Assembly (NCBI GenBank): GCA_964036195.1
Contig: OZ038458.1
Span: 1,550,001-1,614,000 of the forward strand
Origin: Sphaerolaimus hirsutus
Taxonomy: Eukaryota; Nematoda; Chromadorea; Monhysterida; Sphaerolaimidae
DNA length: 64,000 nt
Direction: 5' to 3'
Of the stretch, positions 42,731 through 55,100 are shown piece after piece. The translations under genes were made by a program, and so were the position numbers. The notes beneath the pieces were generated by a model. The model was given only the letters and a program-made list of their open reading frames with translations. It searched no databases and was not told the DNA's origin. The stretch's first letter is position 1. The number at the start of each line of letters is the position of its first letter.

Positions 42731-44509
42731 CAGGGTTGGCAAAATCTCAGAAAAAAATAAAAATAAAATAAAAATAAAATGGAAAATTGGAGAATAAAAT
42801 AAAATAAAATAAAATGGAAAATTAATAAAATAAAAATACAATTTTACTAAAATTCGAAATTTTGTAAAATTTTAGTAAAATTGTACAATAATTTGAATTT
42901 TTGTACAATTTTAGTTAAATTTTACAAAAACTCGAGTGTCTGTTCAATTCTATAGAAAGTTTTCTATCATGTTGCTTAAGTTTCTTGCTGCCACTTTGCA
43001 GAACTGGTGCCTTGTTGTATCTTTCATTGTTGTGATTGAGAAATATTGTTGCTCAAAATTGCCAATTTTCACATTTTTTATAATATTTTCACCTTAAAAA
43101 TCACTAATTTGTGATTTTTTTCTTATTTTCTTCGTTCCATACCTTGAAAAAGCCTATAAATATATTGAATCCCGCAAGCCCCCCCCCACCCAAAAAACAA
43201 CAACCCACTTTTAGCTATCTTCCCTTGGGAGGAGCAATTAGCTCCCCCTGAGGGTCAAAATACAAAATACCTACCTCGCAACCCGTGTCACAAGTAGTGA
43301 TGTTAAAGGCACCGGGAAAAATGGCACCGCACCGCACCGGCACCTTTGCCAACGCACGAAAGGGGCACCTGGCACCCTGGGGCACCGGCCAGAAAATGGC
43401 ACCGCACCGCACCGGCACCGGTGCCTTTTGGAAAAAATGGCACCGGCACCGAAGGGCACCGGCGGGTTGCCGGTGCTAGCACCGAAAGGCACCGCACCGG
43501 GCTGGAATTTCTGAAGTAAATATCGGGCAGTTTCTCAGTGGTCTCACCTTTGGAAGTGCATATTTCCATGAATTTTCAACCGATTTTGATGGTTGAGCAC
43601 TTAAAATGATCATAATGATGTGGCAATCACTTTTATGAAGCAATTACAATGATTACAAATGAAAGATAAAATATTTAATTCACTGCAATGTCCATAGCCA
43701 CTATTGTCTACTGATCGGAATCGTTGCTGTACAGAGAATGGAACTATCTCTGTCATAAACTGACAACAAATTTTGAACAAACACTAAAAATAAATATAAA
43801 ATATAAAAATGATTTAAAATTCAACAAAATTTTAGATTCGCTCATCAGATCACGTATCGGGTATGATGGATTTCACACTAGGTATATTTATTTGATGGGA
43901 GGTTTACAAAATAGGCAAAAACAATTGGGTAAATATATCGCTGTTTTTTGAAATATGAATAAGCACATACTATGGACAAAATTGCACAACACATGAAGCC
44001 TTGGCCGGTGCCTTTCCCGGTGCCTTTTACTTTGGGCCTGGTGCTAGCACCTTTGGCACCGGCAAAAAAATGGCACCGCACCGCACCGGCACCGGTGCTA
44101 TTCTGAAAAAAAAGGCACCGGCACCGGCATGGCACCCCTGAAGATCGCAATGGCACCGCACCAGCACCGGTGCTGGTGCCCTTCGGTGCCCAGCACCGGG
44201 GCACCGGTGCCCCGGTGCCTTTACATCACTAGTCACAAGTTTACAAAAAAATTTTTTGTATTCATCCGCATGCTTCTAGCATGCACATTGTTTTATGTCC
44301 TTGCATCCAAGATTTCCGATTTTTTGTAAAAATTTTGTAAAATATTTGTAAAATTTTTTGTAAAATGGTTTCATTTTATTTTATTAATGACATTTCAGAA
44401 TAAAATAAAATAACATAAACTGAAACATGAATAAAATAAAAATAAAATACAATTTTAATAAAAATAAAATACAATTTTAGTAAAAAGAATTTTACTAGAA
44501 CCAACCATG
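42731..44509. mobile_element. hAT-like element (CAGGGTTGG), target copy AACGCGAC, in LDLa exon 2
   Basis: CAGGGTTGGCAAAATCTCAG to ACTAGAACCAACCATG, with exact AACGCGAC on both sides (42723-42730, 44510-44517). The last terminus has CATG for CAGGG. Contains the TAGTGATG element 43295-44231. A block near 43215 (CCTGAGGGTCAAAATAC) recurs at 70-90. Confidence 0.85.
43295..44231. mobile_element. hAT-like element with GGTGCC arrays, target copy GTCACAAG
   Basis: TAGTGATGTTAAAGGCACCGG to CGGTGCCTTTACATCACTA, with GTCACAAG duplicated exactly (43287-43294, 44232-44239). Two GGTGCC arrays flank a unique AT-rich middle, the same plan as 3934-4849. The right array is nearly identical to 18360-18473. Confidence 0.85.
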
Positions 44510-44793
44510 AACGCGACTCCCATACTCCGCGGATATCATCTTGCATGCTAATAAGATTTTCGTCACTTGCACCTGCATAAGATGACTGATTTAATTCCAG
44601 CCTGGCACAAGATGGAAGCAAATTGACACCTACTGCAGTGTAGGATTCAAACGTGACCCCAGGGGCCAGATTTAATTCTCGCGTACTGCGCCCTACGTGC
44701 ATGTAATGCACCCTAAATTGAGCAGCCTCCCTACAGATTGTTTGCAGTTGCCTTGCCCTACACACACGCGACTCAAGAATATGTAGGTAATTG
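44510..44793 (-). CDS. LDLa gene exon 2, second piece
   Basis: Open frame encoding YLHILESRVC, EAAQFRVHYMHVGRSTREL, FESYTAVGVNLLPSCARLEL and SMQDDIRGVWESR. Hydrophilic extracellular-type sequence with scattered cysteines and no recognised fold. In frame with the pieces on either side across both transposon insertions. Confidence 0.7.
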
Positions 44794-45883
44794 AGGCCTC
44801 TACTTCTAAAAGTCGACAAGTCTATAAAATGTGATTTTGAGTAAATCGCACTTTAAGTTTCCGATCCAATTCCAGTCCCGTGGTGCGAGTCCAATTTGGC
44901 TCTCTCATGCTTTCGATCAAGTTCCATATGTGTACAATAAAGTGTCAAATTTTCAGCCCCTGCTCTCAACCTACCGTATTTCCTCGAAATACCCCCCCCT
45001 TGAAATAACCCCCCCCCTCGTTTGACCCCCCCCTCTCGAGACCACTATGAAACAATCACCCCCCCCCCTCGAAATACCCCCCCCCAAATTGAGTGTTAAG
45101 AGAACGTACATGACAAATACGGCAGTTTATGTTCTGCGTAGTGCAGAACACACGTTAAAACAATGTCGGAATCACGTTAGAACAGTGTTTATACCATCTA
45201 CGTACTAATATTAGTCTACAGAACCTTATAAATGGCAGTTTTTGTTGCATTTTTCGACGTTTGCGTACGTTTCAGACGACAATTTCGTACTTGGTTTTCA
45301 AAATTTTTCTTGTGAAATAATAACCCCCCCCCCTCGAAATACCCCCCCCCCCTCGTTTAACCCCCCCCCCCTCTCGGGACCACTATGAAACAATCACCCC
45401 CCGGGGGGTATTTCGAGGAAATACGGTATATGTGAAAAATGGGATGTCCATAAATTTCCATTTGGTCAGAGCAAAACTGTTTTGGGGAGGGAAATGGACT
45501 TGTCGACTTCTTGCACTCGAGAACATTTTTGTTCCCGTGAAGGCGACGCTGCCTTAGGGGCAATTTATAGACTTGTCGACTTTTAGAAGTAGCTGTCCAT
45601 GACGGACTTATCACATTTCTTGCTATTTATCCCCATAAAAAATGAAGGCGAAGGGTGGACTTGTTGACTTTTAGGCTGAAACTAAGTGGACTTGTCGACT
45701 TCTTGCCCGAAATTTTTGCATTTTTCTCAAAAAATGTCAAATTTGGCACTTTGCCATATGGGCATGTGAGGTCAAAAAATTTATGGCAAATGATAAAAAA
45801 TGTGCGGAAGTAGCCCCAGATGACGTTTCCGGGCCTAACTCGAAATTTTCATATTTTGGATTTGTTACTCTTAGAAGTATCTT
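44794..45883. mobile_element. TIR element (AGGCRTCC family) in LDLa exon 2
   Basis: AGGCCTCTACTTCTAAAAG to TTACTCTTAGAAGTATCTT, a diverged copy of 20489-21120. Flanks TAATTG and CAATTG agree at 5 of 6. It is itself interrupted by the TA-flanked element 44974-45426. Confidence 0.7.
44974..45426. mobile_element. TA-flanked element, complete (CCGTATTT family)
   Basis: CCGTATTTCCTCGAAATACC after TA and GTATTTCGAGGAAATACGG before TA. Homologous copies of the host element at 20665 and 51229 show the empty site CAACGTATATGTG, confirming insertion at TA with TA duplication. Confidence 0.9.
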
Positions 45884-45929
45884 CAATTGCGTATCGGGTC
45901 GGGGGGTCGCTTTCGCGTGTAGAGCATAC
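45884..45929 (-). CDS. LDLa gene exon 2, first piece
   Basis: Acceptor CCTGAAAGTGCAG, then phase-1 entry that closes with the base left by exon 1, encoding MLYTRKRPPDPIRN. Continuing directly into the element gives a stop (AATTGA), so the present transcript is either truncated or spliced around the insertion. Confidence 0.6.
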
Positions 45930-46045
45930 CTGCACTTTCAGGCGCAAATTACGAAACAGAAATAAAGAATAAAGAAAATTCAGAAAAAAAGAAATGCGTG
46001 TAAAAATTGAAGAGAAAAGAAATGCGTGCACCAAGCTTTACTCAC

Positions 46046-46144
46046 CACTGGAAAGTGACACTGCAGACATTAAAATTACTCCCAGAAGAAACATGGCCAT
46101 CTTTTGTGCTGTTTTTTATATTTCTTCTAATTCAAAATCACACT
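46046..46144 (-). CDS. LDLa gene exon 1 (signal peptide)
   Basis: Coding part 46046-46100: MAMFLLGVILMSAVSLSS, a typical secretory signal with hydrophobic core and small residues near the cleavage site, ending at strong donor GTGAGTAAAG. ATG context is AAGATGG. The downstream exons are LDLa-type extracellular sequence, which fits a secreted protein. Confidence 0.75.
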
Positions 46145-46174
46145 GAAGGAATGCACAAGTAGATGACTTTTATA
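46141..46174 (-). promoter_or_regulatory. core promoter of the LDLa gene (TATA + initiator)
   Basis: Minus strand GGGTATAAAAGTC (TATA at 46174-46168) lies 30 bases before the A of initiator TCAGTG (46146-46141). The spacing and initiator sequence fit an arthropod-type core promoter, giving a 43-base 5-prime leader. Confidence 0.75.
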
Positions 46175-46524
46175 CCCTTCGGAAAGAACAAGAAAACACA
46201 CAAAAAGCCATTAAATCAATTTGAATTACTTCACACCTTTTGTGTCTATTCATATGGCAGAGAATTATGGGACATATGGCTATGATATTCAGACAGGAAA
46301 AATGCTTTGTTCTGCTAACACATTGACAGACCAATTTGTCAGCCCAATGTAGACAGTGGTTTCTTTCAATCCACGGTGCAAATTCATTCATATTGATGGG
46401 AATGCAGCAGATGGAAAACTGAGAAATTTGCTCATAACTGTATTTACACCAGAGTTGATATTGGATATTGATGCTTATTCTGATATTGATGCTTCTTATG
46501 AAAACGTATTTGAATATCGGGCCG

Positions 46525-46541
46525 TAAAGTTTATTTTTATT
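46525..46541 (-). terminator. polyadenylation signal AATAAA (tandem)
   Basis: Minus strand GAATAAAAATAAAC directly at the stop codon of the terminal exon, about 350 bases before the LDLa transcription start, so it separates two same-strand genes. Confidence 0.6.
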
Positions 46542-46635
46542 CACAAAACAGAATGAAATCGGCCGCGTTGTCGTCGATGCTGCCGAGCAGCTTGTACTGC
46601 TTCACGGTGCACGTGAGCGACGGCGAGGTGTGCAA
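46537..46635 (-). CDS. terminal exon, probably gene B
   Basis: Acceptor CGCCGCATTACAG, then LHTSPSLTCTVKQYKLLG and SIDDNAADFILFCE to TAA. The AATAAA that follows overlaps the stop. It is the next downstream - strand terminal exon after gene B exon 7, but the phases do not match directly (exon 7 leaves one base, while this frame starts at phase 0), so a further exon or another gene is possible. A second frame is also open here. Confidence 0.5.
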   Translation of the reverse strand: MHTSPSLTCTVKQYKLLGSIDDNAADFILFCE

Positions 46636-46880
46636 CTGTAATGCGGCGAGCGTATGGTGACTTGAAACGGTTGAAAGTGATTGACAGGCGCCAAAAAAAC
46701 TCCACAAAAAGCTTATTTTATCAAACAAATTCAATCGAGTCAATCATATCTAACTACAATGTAAAGAAATACAATTGTACACATGATATTATAAATACAT
46801 TCAAACAACACCAAGTAAGAATATTCACATACTCCGAATAGCATCGCCAAATGGCTGGGAGATTCGGGATTTTCGTTATT

Positions 46881-47220
46881 TACCGTATTCCCTTGAATAG
46901 TTACCCTCCTTGAATAATTCCCCCCTCGAATAACCACCCCCCACCCTGTAAGACGAATGGGGAAATTATAATTCCCCCCTCAAAAAATCCCACCCCCCTT
47001 AAAGATATTTCATCAATTAGTTGTGCCAAATTTTAACAAAAATGGCACGTTTTTGTGTTTTAATCACACAATTTCGTGAAATGACTTAATAGAAAAATAC
47101 TCAAACATTTTGACAAAAGAATAACTCCCCCCTCGAAAAATCTCCCCCCCCCCTGGAATAGTTCCCCCCTCAAAAAAATCTGGCGAAATAATAATCCCCC
47201 AGGGGGATATTTCTTCCAGG
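46881..47220. mobile_element. TA-flanked element, degraded (CCGTATT family)
   Basis: CCGTATTCCCTTGAATAG after TA, and GGGGGATATTTCTTCCAGG at the far end. The right terminus has decayed. Confidence 0.5.
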
Positions 47221-47907
47221 ATAACAAACACCATAAGCAAATGCGATATTTACGGTCAAGCAAAAAGATTTGACAGATAACAAAAGAAGATGTAAAAATT
47301 GATAATTCTAGTAAGAAAACCAAAGTAAACATTAGTTAATTCTCGGATATTTTTGGAAAGTGACAATGATTTAAGTGACTGAAATGGAAAACAACGAAAA
47401 AATACAAAGTTTGAGTTTCTCATCAAAATCATGTTTTACACTTTCCAGAAATTAGACATTAACTAAAAAGGTATGCGAACTGAGAGATTAAAGGCATCCA
47501 ATTTTGAATTATTAAGTTTTGTACATAACTATTGTACACATAAATGTACCCACAAAATTACGATAAACAGAATTTGAGTCACAAAATGCACATAACACTT
47601 GCAAATTTAAATATGTTGGCATATTTGCTCAAATTTATTGCCGTGAATTCCCAGCTAGCTAGGATGAGTGAGTGGGGGGATACAGCCTCGAAATCTAAAC
47701 CCCACAAAAATATTTACTATTTCACGATAAAAATTGGATGATGATATCACCTGCCTTAGGAACAAAAAAAAACACTATTTGGGAACAAATAAAAAACCAT
47801 TAACATTAATATATCCTGAATTGGCCCACCTACCCCACCACCTATAATATACCAAGGGGAGAGTGCGGTTCCGCACCCTGTAAATTGTAAAAAAACCTAG
47901 TAGATTG

Positions 47908-48731
47908 CAGAGTTGCGAAAACGTATTTACGTTTACCCGAAATACCCGGTTATTCAGGTATTTATACTTACGTTTACGTTTACGCTTTCCAAAAATACCG
48001 TTACGCTTTGTTACGTTTTCCTGGCACAATTGCCCGGGTACCAGAGAAAACGTAAAAATTTGCTACACAGAACCGTATTGTTTCACAAATGTAGTGTATT
48101 ATGATGAGTTCAACAGGTTCTAATGTTGAGGAGTCCTAATTCCGCAATTGGAGAACTGAAACACCAATTTGTAAGTGAAAAGTTGTAGGAAAGTAGTTTT
48201 GTGAGGGAAAACTGAAATGCAAATAAAAAGTAAAAGACATTTTTAGTGTTTTCTCATGACTGGCCATTTGTCTTTTAACTTGCCATTTCACTTACAAATT
48301 TACTTTTCTTTCAATTTTTGCTTGCCATTCAACTTGCCATTACTTCTCACTCATAAATTTTTTTGTTCTCCTGTTATGGGATTGGCACCTTATGGCCCTA
48401 GACCCACTAGTTGACAACGATGCAAAATGTCAACTCCAATCCCAATTCAATATCCCGATCCCATAATTCTAAAAATTTATAAAATACAGGTAAGAAGAAA
48501 ATGTCGATGGAGATCATATGAACATCCACATGTTGTAAAAAAACATTGTTTTTTTTTTCTATTCTCTGATAGCGGAAGCACTCAATATAATTTTTATGTT
48601 TACGTTTTATTTTACGTTTTCCCCGGTATTTCAAAAATACCTTACGTTTTGGTATTTATACTTTTGATTTGGAAAAGGTATTTACGTTTACGTTTACGTT
48701 TTCCAAAAATACCAGTATTTGTACAACTCTG
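47908..48731. mobile_element. hAT-like element, CAGAGTTG family, target copy GTAGATTG
   Basis: CAGAGTTGCGAAAACG to TTTGTACAACTCTG with exact GTAGATTG at 47900-47907 and 48732-48739. Internal palindrome 48135-48400 and a CATCGACATTTTC block are shared with 21611-22487 in reversed order. Lies between gene B exon 7 and the terminal exon. Confidence 0.85.
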
Positions 48732-48893
48732 GTAGATTGTACATGTCATGCAAAGTGTCAATTTAAATATTGGTATGTAAAAAAAAATATTGCTCATCTT
48801 TTGACATTTTGCATGACATTTGAGAAATTCGTATTTTACATTTTACACTTGACAGAGTGTAGGACAAGCACTTTGCATTAAATGCCGCAGTAC

Positions 48894-48951
48894 TAGTGAT
48901 GTAAAAAGCGCCAAAACTTTAGCGCCAAGCGCCAAAAGCGCCATGATGGAT
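48894..48951. mobile_element. truncated TAGTGATG element with AGCGCC units
   Basis: Starts TAGTGATGTAAAAAGCGCC and breaks off in GCGCCATGATGG, six bases before the donor of gene B exon 7. No right terminus. Confidence 0.55.
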
Positions 48952-48962
48952 TTCCTTCTTAC

Positions 48963-49140
48963 GGGCTTGCAGCGCTGCACGCACTTTCTGCGCGTCCTGG
49001 GGAGGTACATCGGGATCGGACTCCAGAGCTTCTACAAAAGCATCCAATGCGCGCTCAGCGAAATAATTCACGGGTGGTTTGTAGCACTTGCCGCACTGCC
49101 ATTTGTACAGGAGGCCTAGTTCGAACTCTTCGAAGGGCAG
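48963..49140 (-). CDS. gene B exon 7 (CxxC plus helical segment)
   Basis: Acceptor TCTATTTGCAG to donor GTAAGA, 178 bases, phase 0 in, phase 1 out. LYKWQCGKCYKPP is followed by a helical acidic region (ALDAFVEALESDPDVPPQ). The join to exon 6 uses a weak donor (GTTGGT) and could be a different gene. Confidence 0.65.
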
Positions 49141-52100
49141 CTGCAAATAGAGATATTCGTTATACAGTGGTATATATTGCGGGTAGCAGTGAAAAAAATT
49201 ATGGGAAAGAAATATTTAACAAATATAAAACATTAATTATCGTTCACAACTATTCTTGTCTGTTCCTCAGGTGAAAATAGGCAAAAGGTATGAAAATTAG
49301 TGATTTTGAGAGGAAATTGGGCCACAATTTTTTTAAATACCATATTTCCTCAAAATATATTTCCTCAAAGATATTTCCAAATTTCCGCTTAAGCCATTAT
49401 CATATCTTTCCGCCATGTTTAGCAACCGTTTTTAAGATTTTGCGTGTTCTGGCGTTGTTGGAAAACCGTATTTACGTTTACCCGAAATACCCGGTTATTT
49501 GGGTATTTATATTTACGTTTACTTTTTCCAAAAATACCACTAATACCACCAAAATACCAAAAATACTTTTACTTTTCCTGGCACATTTACCCGGATACCA
49601 GAGAAAATGTAAAAATCGTATGGAAAATGCACAAAAAGCATTTTGAACTTTTTGCATTTTTGAACTTTTTTCTGATACAATAAGTACAATTTATATTTTT
49701 GGCCAATTAGCTGCTTAATTGTTTGATAAATAACATAGGTAAGCAAAAATGTGATTGTATTAGCAGAGAAATGCTTGAAATAGGAAAAACAAAAGTGTTT
49801 TTCAATGCATCTGATCACGGGTTGTGCACTTCAAAGAAACTTTTACGTTTACGTTTTTTTACGTTTACTCATGTATTTTAAAAGTATTTTACGTTTTCAG
49901 TATTAATACTCACAATTTAGAAAAGGTATTTACGTTTACGTTTTCCGAAAATACCAATATTTGTACAACTCTGTCTGTCTGCGCACCTTATATTAGCAGC
50001 TGTGTGCTGGCACAGTGCCAACATTTCGTTTTGTTCATAAATTCAAAAATACGCACCATCCTGGGCCAATATTTGCCTACTGACTGATGGCAGACAATTT
50101 TGAACATGATGAAAAATCAGTGTGAGTGCATAGTATCAAGTCCATAGTGTATTCCATTTTGAATACAAATTCATAAAGTGATCAATATTTGAGCAGTGCA
50201 TCACTTTTTCACATCGCATCGCAGGCTTTTTCATCGTTTTAACATGTTTTTTCTTTTTTTGACATTTTCACGGAAGGGATAAAGACTTTTTTCCACCGGA
50301 AATTTGACTTTGGGTCGCTGTCAAACGAGCAGCAAGGCACACAGTAACCTAAAAATTTGCATGTGGCATAATAGCACCTTTATCTACAAAGAATTCAACC
50401 CATTTATATCACGACACGGGTCGCACGTTAGCAGAGGAGTCATTGAATATTTTTGTTCCCGATCAGGAGGATAAAGACATTTTTCCAGGAGTGTATGTAC
50501 TCTGTTATAAAATGTGAAGAATACCAACCAATTTGCTAGTGCATACGCGCCCATGTTTGATCAGTTCTAATTCGGAGAAGCTTTCCCAGTCGCTGCAGAA
50601 GCACTTGAAGGGCTTGCATTTGTCCTCGTCGAACTTGCGCTTGTCCGTGTATTCGGTGTCGCACGTGACGCAGGTGAACACGTGCTGCAGTTTGTGCGAC
50701 GCCAGGCTGCATTCCTTTGCGAACTTCTTCCCGCACCATTCGCATTGCAGTTTCTGCGCAATTGCATTTGAGGCGTCCAATTCTAAAAGTCGACAAGTCC
50801 AAATATGAAAATTTCGAGTTAGGCCCGGAAACGTCATCTGGGGCTACTTCCGCACATTTTTCATCATTTTCCATAAATTTTTTGACCTCACATGCCCATA
50901 TGGCATAGTGCCAAATTCGACATTTTTGGGGAAAAATGCAAAAAATTTGGGCAAGAAGTCGACAAGTCCACTTAGTTTTGGGCTAAAAGTCGACAAGTCC
51001 ATCCTGCGCATCCTTTTTTTATGGGAAAAAAACGCAAGAAATGTGATAAGTCCACTATGGGCACCGATTTCTAAAAGTCGAGAAGCGCATAAATTTCCCA
51101 TAAGGGAGGCGCAACGCGGGCGGGAACAAAAATGTTCTCGCGTGCAAGACGGCGACAAGTCCATTTCCCTCCCAAAAGCAGTTTTGCTCTGACCGAATGG
51201 AATTTTATGGACACCCCATTTTTCACATATACGTTGAGATTTGGGGCTGAAAATTTGACACTTTATTGTCAACATATGGAACTTAATGAAAAGCATGAGA
51301 GAGCCAAATTGGACACGCACCACGGGCCTGGAATTGGGTTTGAAACTTAAAATGCGATTTACTCAAAATCACATTTTGTGGACTTGTCGACTTTTAGAAT
51401 CAGACGCCTCATTTGTAAAGTTTGAAAAAGTTTGATAAATATGATGAAAAATTTTCATCATATTTATGAAAGCAATTGGATAAATACGATGAAAATTTTT
51501 TTTATGTTTGTTCTTTAATTCAGATGGGATATGGTAGATTTCATTGTAAGGTACATATAATGTCGCTGGAGTATACGATTCTACGCATCCTTCTATTTTG
51601 GCCGAGTGTATCCCCAAATCGACAACATACCGGGTCGTCGACTCCGTGCTCCTTCTTGAAGTGAGCGTGCAGCCCCGCGGCAGTGGAAAAGTGCCGACCG
51701 CAGTCGCCGCGCCGCAATTTGCTGTCGTGCCTCTTTGCGTGATGCCTGAGCCGGCCGCGCGTGGAGAATTTTGCGTTGCAGCGCTTGCAGATGAACGACC
51801 TGCGAAAGGGGTTGCAAATGCACTATTGTAGTGATGGGATGGCGTCATTGGCACTTGGTGCCCGTTTTCAAATGGCCCGCCACACGGCCACGGAAGCGTA
51901 CACGAAACAAGTCTACCGTATTTCCTCGAAATACACATCCCCCTCGAAACCCCCCCCCCCCTCAAAATGAACACTATGAATTAATAACCCCTCCCCCCTC
52001 GAAATACCCCCCCCCCAATTGAGGTAAAGAGAACGTTAATGATAACAGCTGTGGTTTATGACCAGGGCAATGGATAACACACGTTCAAAACAGTGCTGGA

Positions 52101-55100
52101 GTTACGTTAGAACACGGTTTATACATCTACTTACTTAAATATATAAGGCTGTAGACTCTATACATAGTGTTTTTTTGTTGCATTCGTACGTCTGCGTACG
52201 TTATTAGTACTGGGAGTTAAACAAATTTCTGGCGAAATAATAAGCCCCCCCCCCCCTCGAATTCCTCCCCCCCCCGAAATACCCCCTCAAAATTCTCACT
52301 CTGAAAAAATAAACCCCCGGGGGTTATTTCGAGGATATACGGTATCTCAAAATCCCACATCCCACACGGCTAAAATTATCACAAATTAGAGCACTTTTAT
52401 CAATATCAATCTGAACAAGGCAAGCATCACCTGTGGCCCCGCTGGTGCGAGCGCAAATGGCCCCTGTTAGCAAAGTCCTTCTCTGCATCACGGGGGCACA
52501 TGGTGCAGCGGAACCGGCCAGTCTCCGGATTGTACCCGTCATTGAGTATCGATTCCCGATTGCCGTGGTAGCGGCGGTGCGCCCGCAGCTGCTCCCTGCA
52601 AATTAGAGACAGTTTGAATCGGGCTGCCCGAAAAATCGGGCAAATTGAATTTCGTACCTGGATTCAATCGGGTACCCGACGCACCACAGACACGCCAATT
52701 TTTGCTGGCCCCGATGGTCGCTGCTTGAAGATTTTTGGTCACCGTTGTACAGCGACTTGCCCCCGGTTATCTGTGGATTGAATGTGCCAGTGTGCTTTTC
52801 GTGTAGTGGTGGAAAAATGGCGGTAGAAATGTGAAGGCGATATTCAAAAATGGCGATGCGTGCCACAGAAAATGGTACCAACCGAGTACATAGATAATGC
52901 TGGCAAAAAGTGTTTTAATTTTTGATGTTTTTGAATGACTTTGTGCATTTAGAATTTTATCCAAAAATCATGTACATACAGTGTCTTAATTTTTGCTGTT
53001 TTGCGTTTCATTCTATGTCTAGTTAGAACACTAAAATTCTACTGTTATTTAGCACACGAAAATTCTTTTACTTTTCCCATTTTTAATTTTTTTCACTTTT
53101 TAAATTTTTATCTCACCAGTTTATTCTGGATTTTAGAATTTTGTTTTCAAAATTTTCGGAAAATATTTTTTATTATTTATGACTACCGTATTACCTTGAA
53201 TTATCCCCCTTACATAAACCCCCCCTCGAATAAATCCCCCTCAAAATGGGCTGTGGAAATAATAACCCCCCCTCGAATACCGAAATACCAGGGTACTGAA
53301 AGCGTAAATTTTCTCTCGTAATACAAAACCCCAAGCTGAACAGTAAGGAGTTTCAAAAAAAATTACGCTTATGCTTTTTTGATGTGTTCCTCGGTATTTT
53401 ACATATACCTTACGCTACAGGTTTAATACACAAAATTTGGAAAGTGTATTTATGTTTACGCCTACGCTTTCCAATAATACCGGTATTTTAACAACACTGG
53501 CAGACACCACCAAAAATACTGAAAAAAATTCTCCTAAAAAACCGTTTGAATCTCCAAATTTAAAAAATTTCCTATTTTCTAGAATCTATTGTTGGCTAGC
53601 GGTGGGATAAACATAAAAAAAAGCCAAAAATGTTTTAAAAAACCTTTTCGAATTTTTGTTTGCTATCATTTCATTAGGCATCAGAATGAGAATGCAAAAC
53701 AGCAAAAATTACAGTACTGAGCATGATTAACAAAGGGGAAAAATATGAGAAGTCGAAAATCATTTAAAGTTCAGACGGCTGTTTTAAGGAGATGTATTTT
53801 ATAGTTTTATTGGAGTCCTCGAAAGCTCCTGAATGTACCCAAGATGGAGCTTACATACGTGGTGAATTAGAACAACACAATAATCACGTTTACATGTAAA
53901 TCACTTTTTATGCTTACACACAGCACCAAATCGTTGTGCTCTTAACACACTCACCCCTTTTAACTTTCACATTTTTCAAAATCACATTTTTTATGGTCCA
54001 CTGGAGGTGGATGGCATGTCGGCCAATGGATTCTCTGCGTTGTCGTTGGCCTGCATGTTGTGGTCGATGGTTGTGGTCGGTGTGGTGATTGTAGTCATGG
54101 TTGTCGTTGGCGTCTGCATGCTGGTTCCCGGCAGTTTGTCGGTGCCCGTGTTGTTGTTGGTTGCGATCTGTGTTGTCGTGATGTTGTTATGATGATGTCC
54201 TAAATATTCCAATTCGATTGGCAGTTCATTCATGTGGACCTGTTGAAAATGGGTGAAATCTTCACTCATTAAGAAATTTTCTTCATCAGGCGTGATAGGT
54301 GAGCCCTCTATTGGATCTTGCAGTCCAATCAGTTTGCTTTCAAAAGATAGGCTTTCATATGGAATGTGATTGTTCGGTGCAATTTTCATTACCTGTGTTG
54401 CATTAGCATTTTTAGCATTTTTACGCTACATGAGAAGTGTTTTCATTTGTGTTTTAGCATTTTTAGCATTTTTACGCTAAATAAGAAGTGTTTTTAGCTT
54501 AACACGATTCCATTTTTAATGTAACAATTAATCCTACGGGTGTATAAGAAACAAACTGGAACTTCGGTGGTGTCAGTGGGTTGTTTTTCGACCAGTGGTG
54601 TAGTTTGCATGGCATTGGTGTTGGCTTGATATGCAGGTGGTTGGAACACTGACTGTTTCAACGCCATTTGCGCCATGGTGTCTGCCACATTGGTCATTCC
54701 CGACACACTATTGCCCAAGATGTTGGAGCCCATGTTGTCTGCCAGCGAGGGCATCATGTTGGTTGAGCTTGTGGCAGTTGAATTTTCATTGCCATTCTGA
54801 TACACCACAATCACTTGCGGTTCATTCCAGTCATTATCCTGTGTTTTTATAGTTGTTAATGTTTTATAGGCTGAGATATTTTACTTTAAATTATCTTTAA
54901 CTTTTTCCATTTTATTTATTTTTCAAATCCATTTTTTATTTTACAAAATTCAAACTTTTGAAAATACTCAGTTATTATTTCAGTTTTTCTGATTTTCATA
55001 TTATCTCCAGAGATAGATTTCCATTGTGTGACAAGCGTGAAACTCCCATAAAGAAAACCTGATACGCATGTCTGCTGTATGGGGTTGTTTTCCAGGGCCT

